A DNA stretch of 64,000 nt, taken from positions 11,470,001-11,534,000 of the forward strand of contig OZ199838.1 in NCBI GenBank assembly GCA_964304625.1, written 5' to 3'. This document shows, piece by piece, positions 37,319 through 50,309 of the stretch (its first letter is position 1; every line of letters begins with the position of its first letter). The notes under the pieces were generated by a model that saw only the letters and a program-made list of their open reading frames with translations, did not search any database and was not told where the DNA came from. Position numbers and translations under genes: made by a program. Origin of the DNA: Kudoa neothunni (taxonomy: Eukaryota > Cnidaria).

Positions 37319-39087
37319 CAGGGGTCGGCAACCGATATGACCGGAAGAGTCAATTATTGATGGTGGGGGAAGATTTTTCTACTTCCGGAGCCGTACATTA
37401 ACTTTAGGCTCAAAAATCACAACATTTAACCTAAAAACCATGAATACATACATTTCAGAAAAATCTGGAGAAAATTGTCCAATTAGTCTATACGTGTTTT
37501 TCTATAACTAATCAACCTATTATTTTTATTATTAGTATTTAATGTAGGAAGAAATAATAAAACTAAAAAAAGTATGCACTTAAATTTGTCTGATTACTTC
37601 AAATAATATTGTAATTTCGTTTTAGATAGTTTCCATTATGATGAATTAGAAAATTTACCATTGGCCTCTATACAACAAATATACGATATAAAATTCACTT
37701 CCATGAATATTATTGTCAACAAAAAGAAAATTTCAACTATATAATTTAGTCTTTTAAAATAGAAAGGATTACTTATTTTCTAGTGTATTTACATCAATTT
37801 AATTATTTCAACAAAATTTTGTATGGAGTTTTCTCTGTAATAAAACTGAAGAACGTTTAATATTACAAGAGAATTCTTTTTATGGATAACATTTAATGAA
37901 AATAAATGTATAATTACTTTTTTATGTAAAAAAGTTGACTCAACAAAATTTTTCAACTGGAATAACTACCAAAATTTTCATAGGTCTAGTTTAAAGGTTT
38001 AAAAAAATTGTGCATATAAACAAATGAGATGTATTTGGTACAATACTCGAAAAATTTATTTTTACATAGTTTCAGTTTAATAATAACCTTTTCATTAGGA
38101 AGAATTTTTTAATAATAATAAAGAATAATTTTTTGAATTAAAACCGTAGATAAAATTGAGAGCATGTAGAGTTATTGTGTCTCGTTAATAATTGCATATG
38201 TATAGGGGAATATTCTATGAGGAGTATTTAATATTTATAGGTTATTTGTTTTTGCTGAATCTTTTCTTTCTATATTTAACTTTTAAATTGCAAATTAAGA
38301 AAATTAATTCAATTTGGTGAAATTGGAGTACCATAAATTCTTTCAATACCCATATATTTCCCTTAAAAACTAATTTATCTGATGAAAATTCAAAAATTGA
38401 ACGTAATAATGAGTTCAACTACTAGGATTTATATAATTTCTTCGTGTTTTAATCTTAGATATTGTAGTTTATATTATGCATGTAAGATGAGGATCCGCAG
38501 GTTGCCGGGCCGGATGGTCATACTAAACTAGAAGGCAGGCCAGTATATTTATAAATCCATTGGCTGTAATGGATTTTTCACAGCACAATTGAAACTTGGC
38601 TTCTTAAATTTATATTTTGATATTTAAAAGAATACATTTTCATCACAGTGCGAGAAGACTACAACGTACGTTCCATATCTTTATGAGAAAATGACAAGTT
38701 TTATTTTGATACAATTTTTTATTTCAAAATTTACCTAATTTTTTTGATATTGAATTTAATATTTCATATACTTAAACGGTGGTTCGAAATCATGAAGAAC
38801 AATAATAAAGCGTTTTCATTCGACACAATAAGACTAATCATACAATCCGTAAAAATAAGTAAGAATTATGCTTGGGAGAATATTTTAACCTTTATTTTGT
38901 TTTTTACTTATTTATATTTAGAAAAAGGGCATAATATTTAATTAACTTTGTTTATATTGTTATAAAGCTTCTTTAAGTGCTGAAAATATCGATAATAAAT
39001 AGTGTTAAATTATACAATTATTGTCTAATAAAAAAATTAACTCCAACAATGATCCCTCTTTCGCGGGCCGGTCGTTACCTGCCTCTG
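37319..39087. mobile_element. hAT-like termini around an AT-rich segment
   Basis: The left end CAGGGGTCGGCAACCGATAT at 37319 is a standard hAT-type terminus. Two right-hand candidates exist: CAGGTTGCCGGGCCGG at 38498-38513, and CCGGTCGTTACCTGCCTCTG ending at 39087 (reversed CAGAGGCAGGTAACGACCGG). The interior is very AT-rich without a recognisable transposase. No clean 8-bp duplication was found for either pairing, so it may be nested or recombined copies. Confidence 0.5.
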
Positions 39088-39344
39088 TTATAATTTGCAG
39101 ATTATTCCCCAAATTTATAATTTAAATAATTTATTCGTTTCTAAAAGTCCCCCAAAAGTATAGTGAATTATAATACATTAAGTTACCGGATGGTTTTGTT
39201 AAGTAGATTTATTTTTAACATTATTTAGATTACTCATAGAATGTTCGCTATTGTTAGTAATTTTTATAATAAAATTAAAAATCACTGATAAATTTATTAT
39301 ATTGTATAATTTATATCTTAACAAAAACCCCATGCATACTTAGA

Positions 39345-41598
39345 TTAACCCTCTAATGATGCGAAAAACGTACACCTTCCAACGATTTTTGGGGTGCAGT
39401 ACACGCCACTCTTTTTTTGATATATTTATTTAGAAACTAATTATAAATAAACTGGTAAAATTATAACGATTTCTATCGAGTATTTTTATAACAAAACGGC
39501 AATAATTATACTAAATAATCCCTTTTAATCCGATAGATGAGATAATGATAGCCTCGAAATCTTTCGCGTAAGAAAAAATAAAATCAAATGATACAGTAAA
39601 TGCTATTTACTGAATAAGGTTAACATTTATAATTGCAATGTCTTGTCTAACAATCATAGTATTTTTTGATGAATGTTCGTTACGATAAAAAGGTTTGCAG
39701 GTGAAACAAACTGAGTTTGTTTTTTCGTCATTCTGTCGAGGACACAATTGACACCATTTTTTAATCAGTTTAGTATTATTTACGCGTTAGCGCATTAATT
39801 TTAAGAGAAATTTTAGGCCTTTTAATGACCCCTTTTTGAGTTCAGACTTCTTTCTAATAATGGTTTACAGAGATCCGCCCCAAGTTCTCTCAAAAAATTG
39901 CGCCGAAGCTTAGTTCTGTCATTGTATGTTTTTATAGATAGCAAAGGCGTTAATCAATGAAAGGTCTACCATATTGTAGAAGACGATCACGGGCCACCTT
40001 CTATTAAACCTAAAAACAGAAACTGAAACTAACATGCGGTCAACGGTGTCAACACCATCTTTAGTTTTATTGTACCACAGTCAAATCACCTCTGGTTTCG
40101 CATGATTTGTTTCTTCCATCGCGTTGGTGTTCGCTGTGCCAGTTGATAAAACAATTACAGATCGCCCCTCTTTATTCACATAAGATATCAACATGTTTTT
40201 TCCAAAAAAAAAACGAACGTGTAACTATGTAATAGTCTGTTTCTTGCCGGAAGAACACATGGAGGCAGTTCTCTTTTATTATGGCGAATGATCCCCTAGG
40301 TAGGTAAGCCTTTTTTTCCAGTAGCTTAGATGCCATTTGAATGGAAGAAAAAAAGTTTTCGGCAGAAACATTTCGTCCAGAATCATATAATGGAATCGAA
40401 AGAGAAATTACAATATTTTCGTCTACACTACAGTTTCGTGGGGTTTCTAATCCATTTTTTCCAAGAGAGCGAAATATTCAATATGTATCTTTCAATTGGA
40501 TCCACCAGAAGGAAAAGTTTTAATCCCTATTTGGCTGGCTTTAGAGGTAAATACTGTTTTAAAGGATATCTTCCTTTAAACGCTACCAATTGTTCATCAA
40601 CAGTTACTTCCTGGTTCGGGGCAAAACACTTGAGTGGTTCACAAATCCACATTGACCACAAACCACGGATGGAACAAAATTTATCGTCAGCTCGTCTCTC
40701 CTCTCGAATACTAACATCGTCGAAATTCAACTCCCTTGACATCTGCTCAAAGCTTTGTTTTTTTGCAAAAAAAGCTGACGATATATTTCTCTTCTTTTAG
40801 CTACACTAAAAAGTTCACAAAGGGACTCCTGTCTATCTTTATGGATAGTCGTTAAGATCTGAATCCCTAGGTAGCCTTTGAATTCGACCTCGTCAATATC
40901 TGACCAATGTTCTTTATAATGTCTTTCCAAATAAATTGGAATACTTTATTATTTCATGGCAAATATTCTGGCCAAAGAAAATAAAAAAGAAAAATCAGAA
41001 ATACACTTAATCCTTTGATGACAGTGAGCCGTTGGTCCTGGACGACTATTCATAATATTCTCAATCGAAGTTTTTGATTTAGAGGGCTTCTTTAAATTCC
41101 ACTCAAAGCCATTCTTACTTTTCAGTGATCCGTCGAAAACATGGGATTCGATTGAATCATTCGAATTTTCAGAAGATTCAAAAACATAATCATCCAATTC
41201 ACTATCAGTTGATTATATATCATTATTATAGTCTTCAGAGCTGATCGACATTATTAAAACGGGGCATGCACAAACTAAATGTTCGTACTTCAGACATTAA
41301 ATTAATAAAAATATACTCAATAGAACTCTCCTAAACATTTATAAAATATAGCATATCCTATAACAGTTATAATAAATGAAAAAAAGCCGGGGTGTCTTAC
41401 ACCCCAAAAATCCTCCGAAGGTATTATTTTTTTAGTGTACTTATTTAATATATTTTTCCCAAAAAATTTCAAGAATGAAAGTTCAAATTATTCTACAAGA
41501 ATATCTCGACTTTAGGCATGTGCGAACTACAACAAAAACTTAAACTAGTTCAAATATCGTTTGGGGTGTAATACACCCCAAAATCATTAGAGGGTTAA
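39345..41598 (-). mobile_element. piggyBac element with TTAA target and decayed transposase
   Basis: The element is 39349-41594 (2,246 bp), flanked by TTAA on both sides, with 12-bp terminal repeats CCCTCTAATGAT and ATCATTAGAGGG. Palindromic GGGGTGTNNTACACCCC blocks lie at the right end (about 41393 and 41564), and a variant at the left (39400). The minus-strand transposase relic (about 41200 to 39840) shows GPTAHCHQRIK, EVEFKGYLGIQIL, DDKFCSIRGLW, TVDEQLVAFKGRYPLKQYLP with the first catalytic Asp, GLKLFLLVD, VSAENFFSSIQMASKLL (second Asp replaced by Glu) and LWYNKTKDGVDTVDRM with the third Asp. Stops and frame changes show it is inactive, though the ends are near-perfect. Confidence 0.9.
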
Positions 41599-42226
41599 TG
41601 TAACTAAGTAAAGATAAAAAAAATAGTAACAAACTTAAAAATTCATCCAAAAAAATATATAAGAAACATTTTTCATTTATTGACTTACTATTTCAATATA
41701 TATTAACATGAGATTTATCCACACAAAATGACAACTAAACCGTTAAATATCATAACGCCCGCTGCCAGATAAAGCTGGGATTTTGCATTGGTTCGTAATA
41801 AATATTCCTCCTGAGCATATGAGATTATTGGGTTTTTTTAAGAAACAATTTCATCTTTAATTTACTAATATTATTAATTACGGAATTCCTTTTTATTCAA
41901 TAGTTTAATGTCCATTTAAAACTGGTCATTAAATATTTATTAATTTACAACTCAATTTTATCTAGGTTTATGTAATTAAGTATTTTCATAATTTTAATCG
42001 TACGCATATTTACTGTTTTGAAATTATGACTACCCAAAAATTTGTACTGTTATTTAATTAACAATATAGAAACGAACGTTATATTTCATAGATTTGGTCC
42101 ATTTACCAACAAAATACAATAATATAAAAGAGGTGAGCTATTATAATAGAAATAAAATTCCAGACAGGCAGGGAAAAGAAATGATCCACTAAATTCGATT
42201 AAACTCTTCATTAATTTTTAGGCGTT
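41599..42226. other. AT-rich intergenic sequence
   Basis: About 630 bp between the piggyBac element and the MITE. Nothing recognisable is present. Confidence 0.4.
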
Positions 42227-42411
42227 GGTTATTGACACGAGAGATTTTTAATCCCCGCAGCTCCTATTTATAGTTGATCTATAAACTTTATTTTTTAGAA
42301 TCTGCTGTATTCAATTAATTTTGACCCAGAGCTACCGCTCCGGAAAGCCAAAACTAATTAAATACAGTCAAAACCATGCCCACTTGTATATTGTGATCCG
42401 TGTTAATAACC
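42227..42411. mobile_element. Cruciform MITE, copy 2
   Basis: A 185-bp element with termini GGTTATTGACACG (42227-42239) and CGTGTTAATAACC (42399-42411), matching at 12 of 13 positions. Inside, arms starting CTGTATTCAATTAATTTTG and ending CAAAACTAATTAAATACAG pair to form a long hairpin about 60 bp across. It shares its body with the copy at 18357-18580. No target duplication is clear. Confidence 0.8.
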
Positions 42412-42783
42412 ATTTCCTAATTTTTATCTGGTAATATAATATTAAGAAAAACCAACGCTCATTAACAAACGTGAGATTGATTCCAACGAGAATTAACTGA
42501 AGCTTTTGCTATTACCTTTATAAATAAAAAAAATTATCATATGATCAAAAATATTCAATAGCTCAAATAAAAAAATTCCTTAATGAATTTATGCAGAAAT
42601 AAAAAATCCGAGTTTTCATACTTTTAATGGAATAAAATCAAAATATTAATTTTTCGATATAGGTCTAATCACAAGTTATTGACAAATATAAGTTATCATT
42701 CAATAATACACAAAGAAATTGACCGATTGAACACAATAGTTAATCCACATTCTTTTTCCCACAATGAAAATGTATGAAACAAA
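42412..42783. other. Intergenic, 3' of taspase gene
   Basis: AT-rich sequence downstream of the taspase stop codon. No feature is evident. Confidence 0.4.
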
Positions 42784-43976
42784 TCAAACATAAACTACGT
42801 TGATAGCTGAATTTGTGGATTGTGAATGATAATCATCGATGTTATCATAATATTTGGATTGTGCACTTTTAAGTGAAATGACTGCAACGGGCATTGACTG
42901 AGTAGAATGAATCCATGAGACTTTGACACGAGATTCGTTGTTCAATTTGTCCACCACAACAGCTCCAGCGGGAATTTTTTTATTATAGAAACTATTGTTG
43001 ACTTTTGTGAGGCGGTTGAAATTGTTATAAAGCTAATGTATAGAATTTAGGTTTGATATTAATTATATATATTGACTAACCTCATCCACTTCATTCTCCG
43101 AATCTGATGTATTCAAAATGTTGGCAGATTGATGAATCAGTGTTTTTGCAAAATTCAATTTGGCGAGTTGTTCGCCAAGTCCGGTGACACAGCAAGCACT
43201 TGTGTTGTTCGACAGCCATATACCACTTCCAGAAGGGAGTGCCACATGTCCAATACGACCTTTTTGTCTTAAAAGTCTACCGCCTGAAGATGCAGCCACT
43301 GCCAAATTACCACCCCCATCGACACAAATAGCTCCAATCGTATCCATAGGAATATTTTTACAATGTTCATCCTGAAAGAATTACATCATTCAACAATATT
43401 AATAGATAATCATGAGCTCACATTCATCGAAGTGTTTAGATGGGTATTAGATTCAACAAGCTTTTTAAAATATTTGTAATTTTGAAGTGCCCAAAAAGAG
43501 GGTTGAATAGAAATAAAGTCGAGTTTTTGTTGTTTGGCGAAGTTATCCACTCCTTCGCCACACAAATGTTGAGGAGGAAGGAGTAGATGATTGTTTTTGT
43601 GTGTCAACTGATTGACAATTAGCTGGTGGGCAACGAACACAGGGTTTGGATGGTAGGCCACGCACGATACACCTCCAAACAAATCATTCTTTCCACACAT
43701 AACAGCTGCCTCATTTTCTATTGTACCATCATAAGTGAGCGATCCACCACATCCCGCATTTAAAATGCCTCTACATCCCAGTTTACAGTAGGATAGTATT
43801 TAGTACGTAATATACGAATTTTCCATAGATGCAATAGCTTGTGTGCAGACTTCTAATGCAGGCAGACATTGTTTCAAGTCGTTCAGTGATTTATGACATA
43901 TTTCATCAAACAACTTGTTGATAGCGACATTTTTCTCTTTAGAAACCTTCCCACATCCTCCATGAATGACCAGCAT
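42784..43976 (-). CDS. TASP1: Threonine aspartase (taspase-1)
   Basis: Ntn-family type 2 asparaginase-like protease; the human enzyme cleaves MLL/trithorax, TFIIA and related nuclear factors after Asp. It starts MLVIHGGCGKVSKEKNVAIN (43976). The alpha part contains LEVCTQAIASMENS, then after a 46-nt intron GILNAGCGGSLTYDGTIENE, GGVSCVAYHPNPVFVAHQLI and a variable linker. The autocleavage junction is PMDTIGAICVDGGGNLAVAA, with Asp followed by the nucleophile Thr. The beta part has SSGGRLLRQKGRIGHVALPS, TGLGEQLAKLNFAKTL and a C-terminus (RVKVSWIHSTQSMPVAVISL) matching the family's late strand. Length is about 365 residues against 420 in human; the shortening falls mostly in linkers. The catalytic residues look intact. 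It is divergently paired with EFL1. Confidence 0.9.
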
Positions 43977-44268
43977 TCAATTTAAACAAGACAACAAAAT
44001 TAAGCCAAAAATGTTCAAAATAATAAAATCGAGACTCAACTCTCTCTCTTAGATTTTACAGATTTTGAAAAACAAATGCTAAGCAATCGATGCTGGATTG
44101 AAAATTATATATTGCGTATATATCAATTCTAACTTATGCTATTTCCTAGTAAATAATGGTGATACGCATGCGCAAATAAGTTGAACAAACGCTTCTATTT
44201 ATTTGTCCGTACCCAACAGAATTTTTTTCGGACGTTATTTTATGTTTTTACATAATTGAAACTACATA
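43977..44268. promoter_or_regulatory. Divergent promoter with CGCATGCGCA motif
   Basis: The 292 bp separating the taspase and EFL1 start codons contain CGCATGCGCA at 44165-44174, close to the NRF-1 consensus. This is the second divergent promoter in the window with this word. The rest is AT-rich with a TCTCTCTCTTAG stretch near 44041. Confidence 0.55.
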
Positions 44269-47200
44269 ATGCATGTTCTTCTGGGCGAATTATGTCGCCT
44301 TCAACAAAATACAAAAAATATTAGAAATATCTGTATTATGGCTCATGTAGATCATGGTAATTTGGTCTATGATACCGTGTGCGGTGCATTAAAATTTTGT
44401 TTTTAATTTTTTGAAGGGAAAACATCATTGGCTGATTGTTTGCTAATGAGCAACGGATTGGTCTCTCAAAGCGCTGTAGGTGAGGTAAACTTTAAGTGAT
44501 TTTTATAGAATTTGGTCAAAAATAAAATAACTAAATTTAGCGACGATATTTGGATTCAAGACCAGACGAGCAACAGCGTGGAATCACCATGAAATCCTCT
44601 TCAATTCTATTGAAATATTCTGTGGGTATACCCGCATTAATTGTGTATTGTTGACAATGGGATTTAAATTTTTTTGATTAGACAATGAAGACTATCTCAT
44701 TAATCTAATAGATTCTCCAGGACATGTGGATTTTTCAAGTGAAGTAATTATTAATTTTGGTTGATGATGGCTAACATAAATAATGAGGTGTCGTGTGCTG
44801 TAAGATTGTGTGATGGTGTGATTATTGTGGTGGATGTCGTGGAAGGTGTATGTCCCCAAACACAAGCTGTTCTTTATCAAGCATTCATTGAACGAATGGA
44901 GATGATTTTATATCTGAACAAAGTTGATCGCCTGATAAATGAATTAGAGATGGATCCGTTGGATGCATATCATCGAATGTACAATATTGTAGGTCAAATG
45001 AATGCGTTGGTGAGTTCATTTTACAAAAAAGAAGAAGATTCGAATGTTGACGAGCACTGCACTTTTGACCCTTTCAAAGGAAATCTTGGCGAACATTGCA
45101 TTTTTGACCCTATTAAAGGAAACGTTCTTATTGGAAGTTCGGTTGATGGATGGGCATTTGGGTAGATTTTAGTGTTTGTAGTGTGATATTAAGAGACTGG
45201 TTGATTAGATTGAGATCGTTTGCGGAGATCTTGTCTCAAAAGTTCGGTGCATCATCATCCAATATTTTACCCAGACTTTGGGGTGACTACTATTTTGATA
45301 ATAGAACCAAGAAGTTTTACAAGGGTGCCATTTCAAAAAATAAAAAACCATGCTTTGTCCAGTTTATTCTCGATAACATTTGGCATGTTTATAGCACATT
45401 CAAACAGTTTACTGAAACGTACTTTGATGAGATAAAATTACGCTGAAAATATATAATAAATATAATCTAGTTCTGACAACATTGAAAAGATATACAAATT
45501 TGTTGGAGTTCAACCGAAAACGCACATTGTCATCAATGAAGACAATTTCAAACAATTAACACGAGAATTTATGCAGAATTGGTTACCCGCATACGATGCA
45601 GTCTTGGGAGCTGTTGTGAAACATCACCCAAGCCCTTGCTCTCTATCCAAACAACGGATCACAACTCTCATGTCAAATGATAATTGTCCTTTCGATGGCT
45701 TACCACCAGAATCAAAATCACTTATGGATGCCTTCCTGGAATGTTCTTCCGATGATAATGCTCCTGTGATTGTTTTTGTATCGAAAATGATTCTTGTCAG
45801 CAGCAGTGATTCGTCCCACCCCATCTCACATGCAATTCTACCTTCCTCACACAACAATATCGATAAAAACGTCGATTTTAATAAGTTTAATGGTGACGAT
45901 TTATCTCAGTTGAGACAGATGAAAATCGAGGATGCAGAATCTTGTGCGATTGAAAATGAAACTGGCAATGCTAAGACAAAGTTAATCGCTTTTGCTCGTA
46001 TTTTTAGTGGCTCTCTTCAGACAGGAAAAAAGCTTTATGTTCTCATGCCCAAGTTCAAACATGGAACTAATGAAATCAATAATCTCAGCATAACTGAGAC
46101 AACTAAAATTTCCCACTTTAACAGAGATTTTGCAATTGAGGTCACATTAGATCAACTGTACATTCTAATGGGAACCCATATGGAACATTGTAGTTTTGTT
46201 CCTTCCGGAAATATTGTCGGTAATTAAGCCATTGATAGAAAGGCTTTCTTATAGGTGTTGTTTTTAGGTATTGGAGGATTGGATCAGGTGATTCTAAAAT
46301 CAGCCACCATCAGTTCTACACTCTACTGCCCCACCTTCTCGCCCATGACATTCCATGTGAACCCTATTGTAAAGGTCTCGATAGAACCAACCAACTACAA
46401 AGACTTGGCTCGATTATCATCTGCCTTGGAAACGCTATCGTTAGCAGACTCCAATTTGATTTACGAATTGGAAGATTCTGGTAAGGTTTTCTAATTATTA
46501 ACTGCGGTGTCAATTATAAATTAAATTGTTTATTTATGAAGGTGAATCCGTGCTCTATGTCACTGGAGAAGTCCATCTACAACGTTGCATCACTGACCTA
46601 GAGAATCTGTTCGATCTATCAGATTTCAATGTTTCCACGCCGATTGTACCATTCAAAGAGGCTTCAGTTGTTGAGAGTTGCATAGGAAAAGATTCTACAA
46701 CACAAATTTTGGTCGAAAACTACTTTGCCAATCTGCCCACATTTATAAGTGAACAGTTTGAGGGTTGCAAAGATTTCGATTTAAATTCTAACTGTCCAAG
46801 TATTTTTGATGATTTTTATAATGATTGGATGAGAAATTTATGCATGTAGTCTCATCTACTAACAGCGTTCAAATCGGAGATACAGAAATTAATTTTCGAA
46901 TAACTATGCGTTGTATATGCATACCAGACGAGATTCAACAATGGATTCAGAAAATTCAAAATAATCGAAATTTATTCAATGATAATTTAGCTACTGTCGA
47001 AACATTGAGAACAAGTCTAGAAACAGTTGTAGGAACAATCGTCCGCAAAAAACATAAACGCCTCTGGTTGTCTCTGTGCGATCGTGTTTGGTTTGTCGGG
47101 ACCAAAAATGCCCCCATCAATCTTCTTGTAGATACTCTTGCTATTCCAGCTGACAATATATATTTTCACCAACTGGAAGCAACTCTGTCAAAAACATCGA

Positions 47201-47978
47201 ATCGAATAAATTTTCTCACTAGTGGACTTGTTGGGGTTATCTATTCAGGGTTTTGTATGGCTATCAATTCGGGACCATTAATGGAAGAACCCATGATCGG
47301 TTCGTGCTTTGTGATCGAAGATATTGCAATTGATAACAACTATTCTCCTGAATTGCTTTATGAAACGAATTTTGACATTAATACCAATGGCCGATTAATG
47401 TCCATAGTAAGACAGTGTTGTCGTTGTAGCTATTTGGCCAGTGGAAGTGTTCGCCTTTCGTTGCCCATGTACGAAACTACCATCTACCTAAGTTCAAATG
47501 TGATGGGAAAAGCATACGCAGTGCTTGGAAGAAGAGAAGCTAAAATTATTCGTGAAGAGATTCTTCCGGAAACCAATCTCTTTACTATAGTAGCTCAAAT
47601 GCCAGTGATTGAAAGTTTTGGATTTTCGGCTGAAATTCTCACCAAGTGTCGTGGTCTAGCTCAACCACAAGTTTCTTTCAGTCATTGGGAAGTAAGTACC
47701 TTAAATAAAACTATCAGAAATATCAGTTAAATAGATATTTTAAAATTTTTAGTAGATTCTAATGCATGGGGTTTATTTAGGTGCTTGATGTGGATCCGTT
47801 TTGGGTACCTGGTACCGACGATGAAATTGAGCTACATGGCAAAACCGGCTCATCCACCCAGATGTACAATGTTGCTATGAAATACATACGTAGTGTTAGG
47901 AAACGCAAAGGTCTCTCTACTGATGATAAAACTGTAGAATGTGCTGAAAAACAACGCACTTTTAAGAAAAACAAATAA
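44269..47978 (+). CDS. EFL1: Elongation factor-like GTPase 1
   Basis: EF-2-like GTPase that, with SBDS, releases eIF6 from cytoplasmic pre-60S subunits. About eleven exons give roughly 1,090 residues (human 1,120). GTPase motifs are AHVDHGKT (interrupted by an intron), RGITMKSSS, LIDSPGHVDFSSEVSCAVRL and NKVDRL. The family's DGWAFG, LPRLWGDYYFDN, CFVQFILDNIW, QNWLPAYDAVLGAVVKHHPS, APVIVFVSKM, IAFARIFSGSLQTGKKLYVL, IGGLDQVILKSATI and SVLYVTGEVHLQRCITDLEN follow. The end includes GPLMEEPMIGSCFVIEDI, AYAVLGRREAKI, AESFGF-type IESFGFSAEI, SHWEVLDVDPFWVPGT and the hallmark SVRKRKGLSTDDK then EKQRTFKKNK. Two oddities are a 13-residue tandem duplication at 45049-45126 and a frame change at 46850 best explained by a 20-nt intron. 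The start MHVLLGELCRLQQNTKNIRN lies 15-20 residues before the P-loop, as in orthologues. Confidence 0.93.
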
Positions 47979-49440
47979 TCATCCCCTTTTAGATTGTACT
48001 CAATGTAATTATACCGATCTCACATGTTTTATCTGTTGAATTTTATTTTTATTTATTTTTATCGCAAAGTAAATTAATTTTAATAAATTTTGAAGTTATC
48101 CAGCTGAGCTCAAACACAGAAAAAATGCTTAATGCACACAAAACGTTATATATCGTTATTATCGAATATTATAATAATTAATATTAATATATGAATTTTA
48201 AAATAATAATTATGCCATGTATACATTTAATTATAAAAAAATTAGTTTAACACATTATCAGCATACAGTAAATAATAACTTTCACGCAGTTTTATAAGAA
48301 CATTATCTATTTAAAAATATTAATATAATACTATTCTAATTATATAACAATATATGAGTTTTAAGATGATTACAATTAAAATTATATAAGAATAATTAAA
48401 TTAAAGTCAACTGATTGCAAATATCATTAATTTTTTAAGAGAACATTGTTTGTTGACTAAGTTTTTTAATCTCAAATGTTCTCTAAATTAAGTCAATAGG
48501 GGAGAATTCTAATGATAAATATAATGATGTAATACAATAATTCCTCTTTATGAGCTTTATGAGGGGGAAACTAATATTATATTGTAATTTAACATGTCAT
48601 AAATTTACATTGTAATGCGATTTTAAATAATAATGAGGAGTTTTGTACTTTATTTGAAATTAAATTCATCTAAAGAGTTTAGATGGCGGATATATTAATT
48701 TTCTGGTACAATGAGTTTACGTTGATTACCGGATCCAGTGAGAGCGATCAAACAAAATAAAATGTTGCATACATATTAAATAAATGAATGATATTAAATA
48801 AGTTATATCTCAACGTTTAAACAACAGCTGGTCACCTAAATATAAAGGATTTGAATTTTTATGTCAAGATTACCTCCTTTGATACAATTATCACTTTTAG
48901 ATAAAAAGCTCAAAGAATTTTGAATAGAATAATCTACTGATTATATCTACAAAAAAATAACTAGGCTCTTTATTTAAGTCAGAAGAAACGCTAACATGAA
49001 ATTAAATTTTTCAGAATCTTATGTAATTAAGGAAAAAGTTACAATATTGAGGTTATAAAATATATTGTCCTCCTAAGATTTCTCGATTAAGTTAATTTTT
49101 ATTACGTAAATTATATCCGAACGTGACATCAAAAAATTTATATTATGCATGTGAATGCGAAACTGCTTATAAGTAATTATATGATCAATTTTCGTACTTT
49201 TCACCCTCACTAAAGGTTTAACGTAAAATCGGCTACTTAATGTACATACAAGAAAACTTCGTAAAAAAATGCTGATCACGTGATTCAACAGTGCAATTTT
49301 CTAGCAGATTCGAATCCAAATTGGCGTTGAACTCCTAAAATGATCTAAAATTAAAATATAAATTATGCTTATTTAACATTTGTAAGATATTTAGTGTTTT
49401 AAGGAAATTGCGTAAAACTGGTTACTTACTATAGACTCAT
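47979..49440. other. AT-rich intergenic sequence
   Basis: About 1.5 kb. A motif TGCGTAAAACTGGTTACTTACTATA-like stretch ending near 49433 and a weaker one near 49215-49240 resemble the right terminus of the Tc1-type MITE at 56481-56976 and are probably fragments of that family. No genes are visible. Confidence 0.4.
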
Positions 49441-49720
49441 TTAGTATCTAGAGGTTAAGGCGGTTTGGTTTCGGTTATTTCTAAAATGATTCTCTGTTTT
49501 GTAAATAATTTTTTCAATTATCAGTGTTGATTCTTTTTCACGCAAAAAATATGTAAAAATGTGTTAGATTGAAAACCAATTGTAGACTCTGTTTAAAATA
49601 CTGTACAAATTGTTTATAGAAACTGATTTATATTAATTCAAAAATAGCTTTATAAAATCGGTGTCTGTTTTGGATTTTCGGTTTTGCCAAAACGAACCGA
49701 TCTTAACCCCTATTAGTATC
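49441..49720. mobile_element. hAT-type MITE with perfect 8-bp duplication
   Basis: The element spans 49449-49712 (264 bp), beginning TAGAGGTTAAGGCGGTTTGG and ending with the reverse of TAGGGGTTAAGATCGGTTCG. It is flanked by identical TTAGTATC at 49441-49448 and 49713-49720. The 8-bp duplication points to the hAT superfamily. There is no coding capacity. Confidence 0.88.
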
Positions 49721-49971
49721 TACAACGTATTTTTTGACATTTGTAAGAAGTGTTATAATAACATTAAATCAGTGAAATAACATCGAGATAATTAAGATTT
49801 CGAGGACCACTTGTATTCATAATGACAAAGCTATTGTAATTTACATTTTATCGTTCCTATGCGAATAATTTGCATCACGTACACGTCGATATCAAGAATT
49901 AATGTGCGCATAATAAATCTCAATAACCACTATTCCTTACCATCATCAAAAATGGTTTATCGATTCTACTG

Positions 49972-50309
49972 CAGAGATTGTCAACCAAGGGTGAATTAAG
50001 TGACGTCAAAGTTGGATACGGGTAATTTAGGCATAATGTAATTTACTATGTACCTAAGGATTTCTAAGCAATTATATTTTTTCATGGTTATTAAACTCAA
50101 TAAGATGTTGTCAGAAATGCTTGAATATTTTTGGAATTCGAATTTGACGATTATTAATAAAGTTGAACCAGCCTCTTTCTTTTATGTCTCATTTATCTTT
50201 TAATGATGTAGCCCAATAGTACTTAAATAAATATACAAACATAAGGTAGATATGAATTTAGTTTCCAAATTAGGGGGTAAATTTAAAAAATATCCGAGAA
50301 TCATCGCTG
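49972..50309. mobile_element. Shorter relative of the hAT MITE at 4245
   Basis: Begins CAGAGATTGTCAACCAAGGG and ends TCCGAGAATCATCGCTG (50309). The interior shares long stretches with 4245-4500, for example TACCTAAGGATTTCTAAG and TTATTAAACTCAATAA. It lacks about 270 bp of the middle. The target duplication is not clear, so it is an older insertion. Confidence 0.75.

Noticed and set aside
49300-49325. tRNA-like B-box word GATTCGAATCC
   Set aside because: No acceptor, D or anticodon stem pairs with it; the surrounding sequence does not fold as a tRNA.
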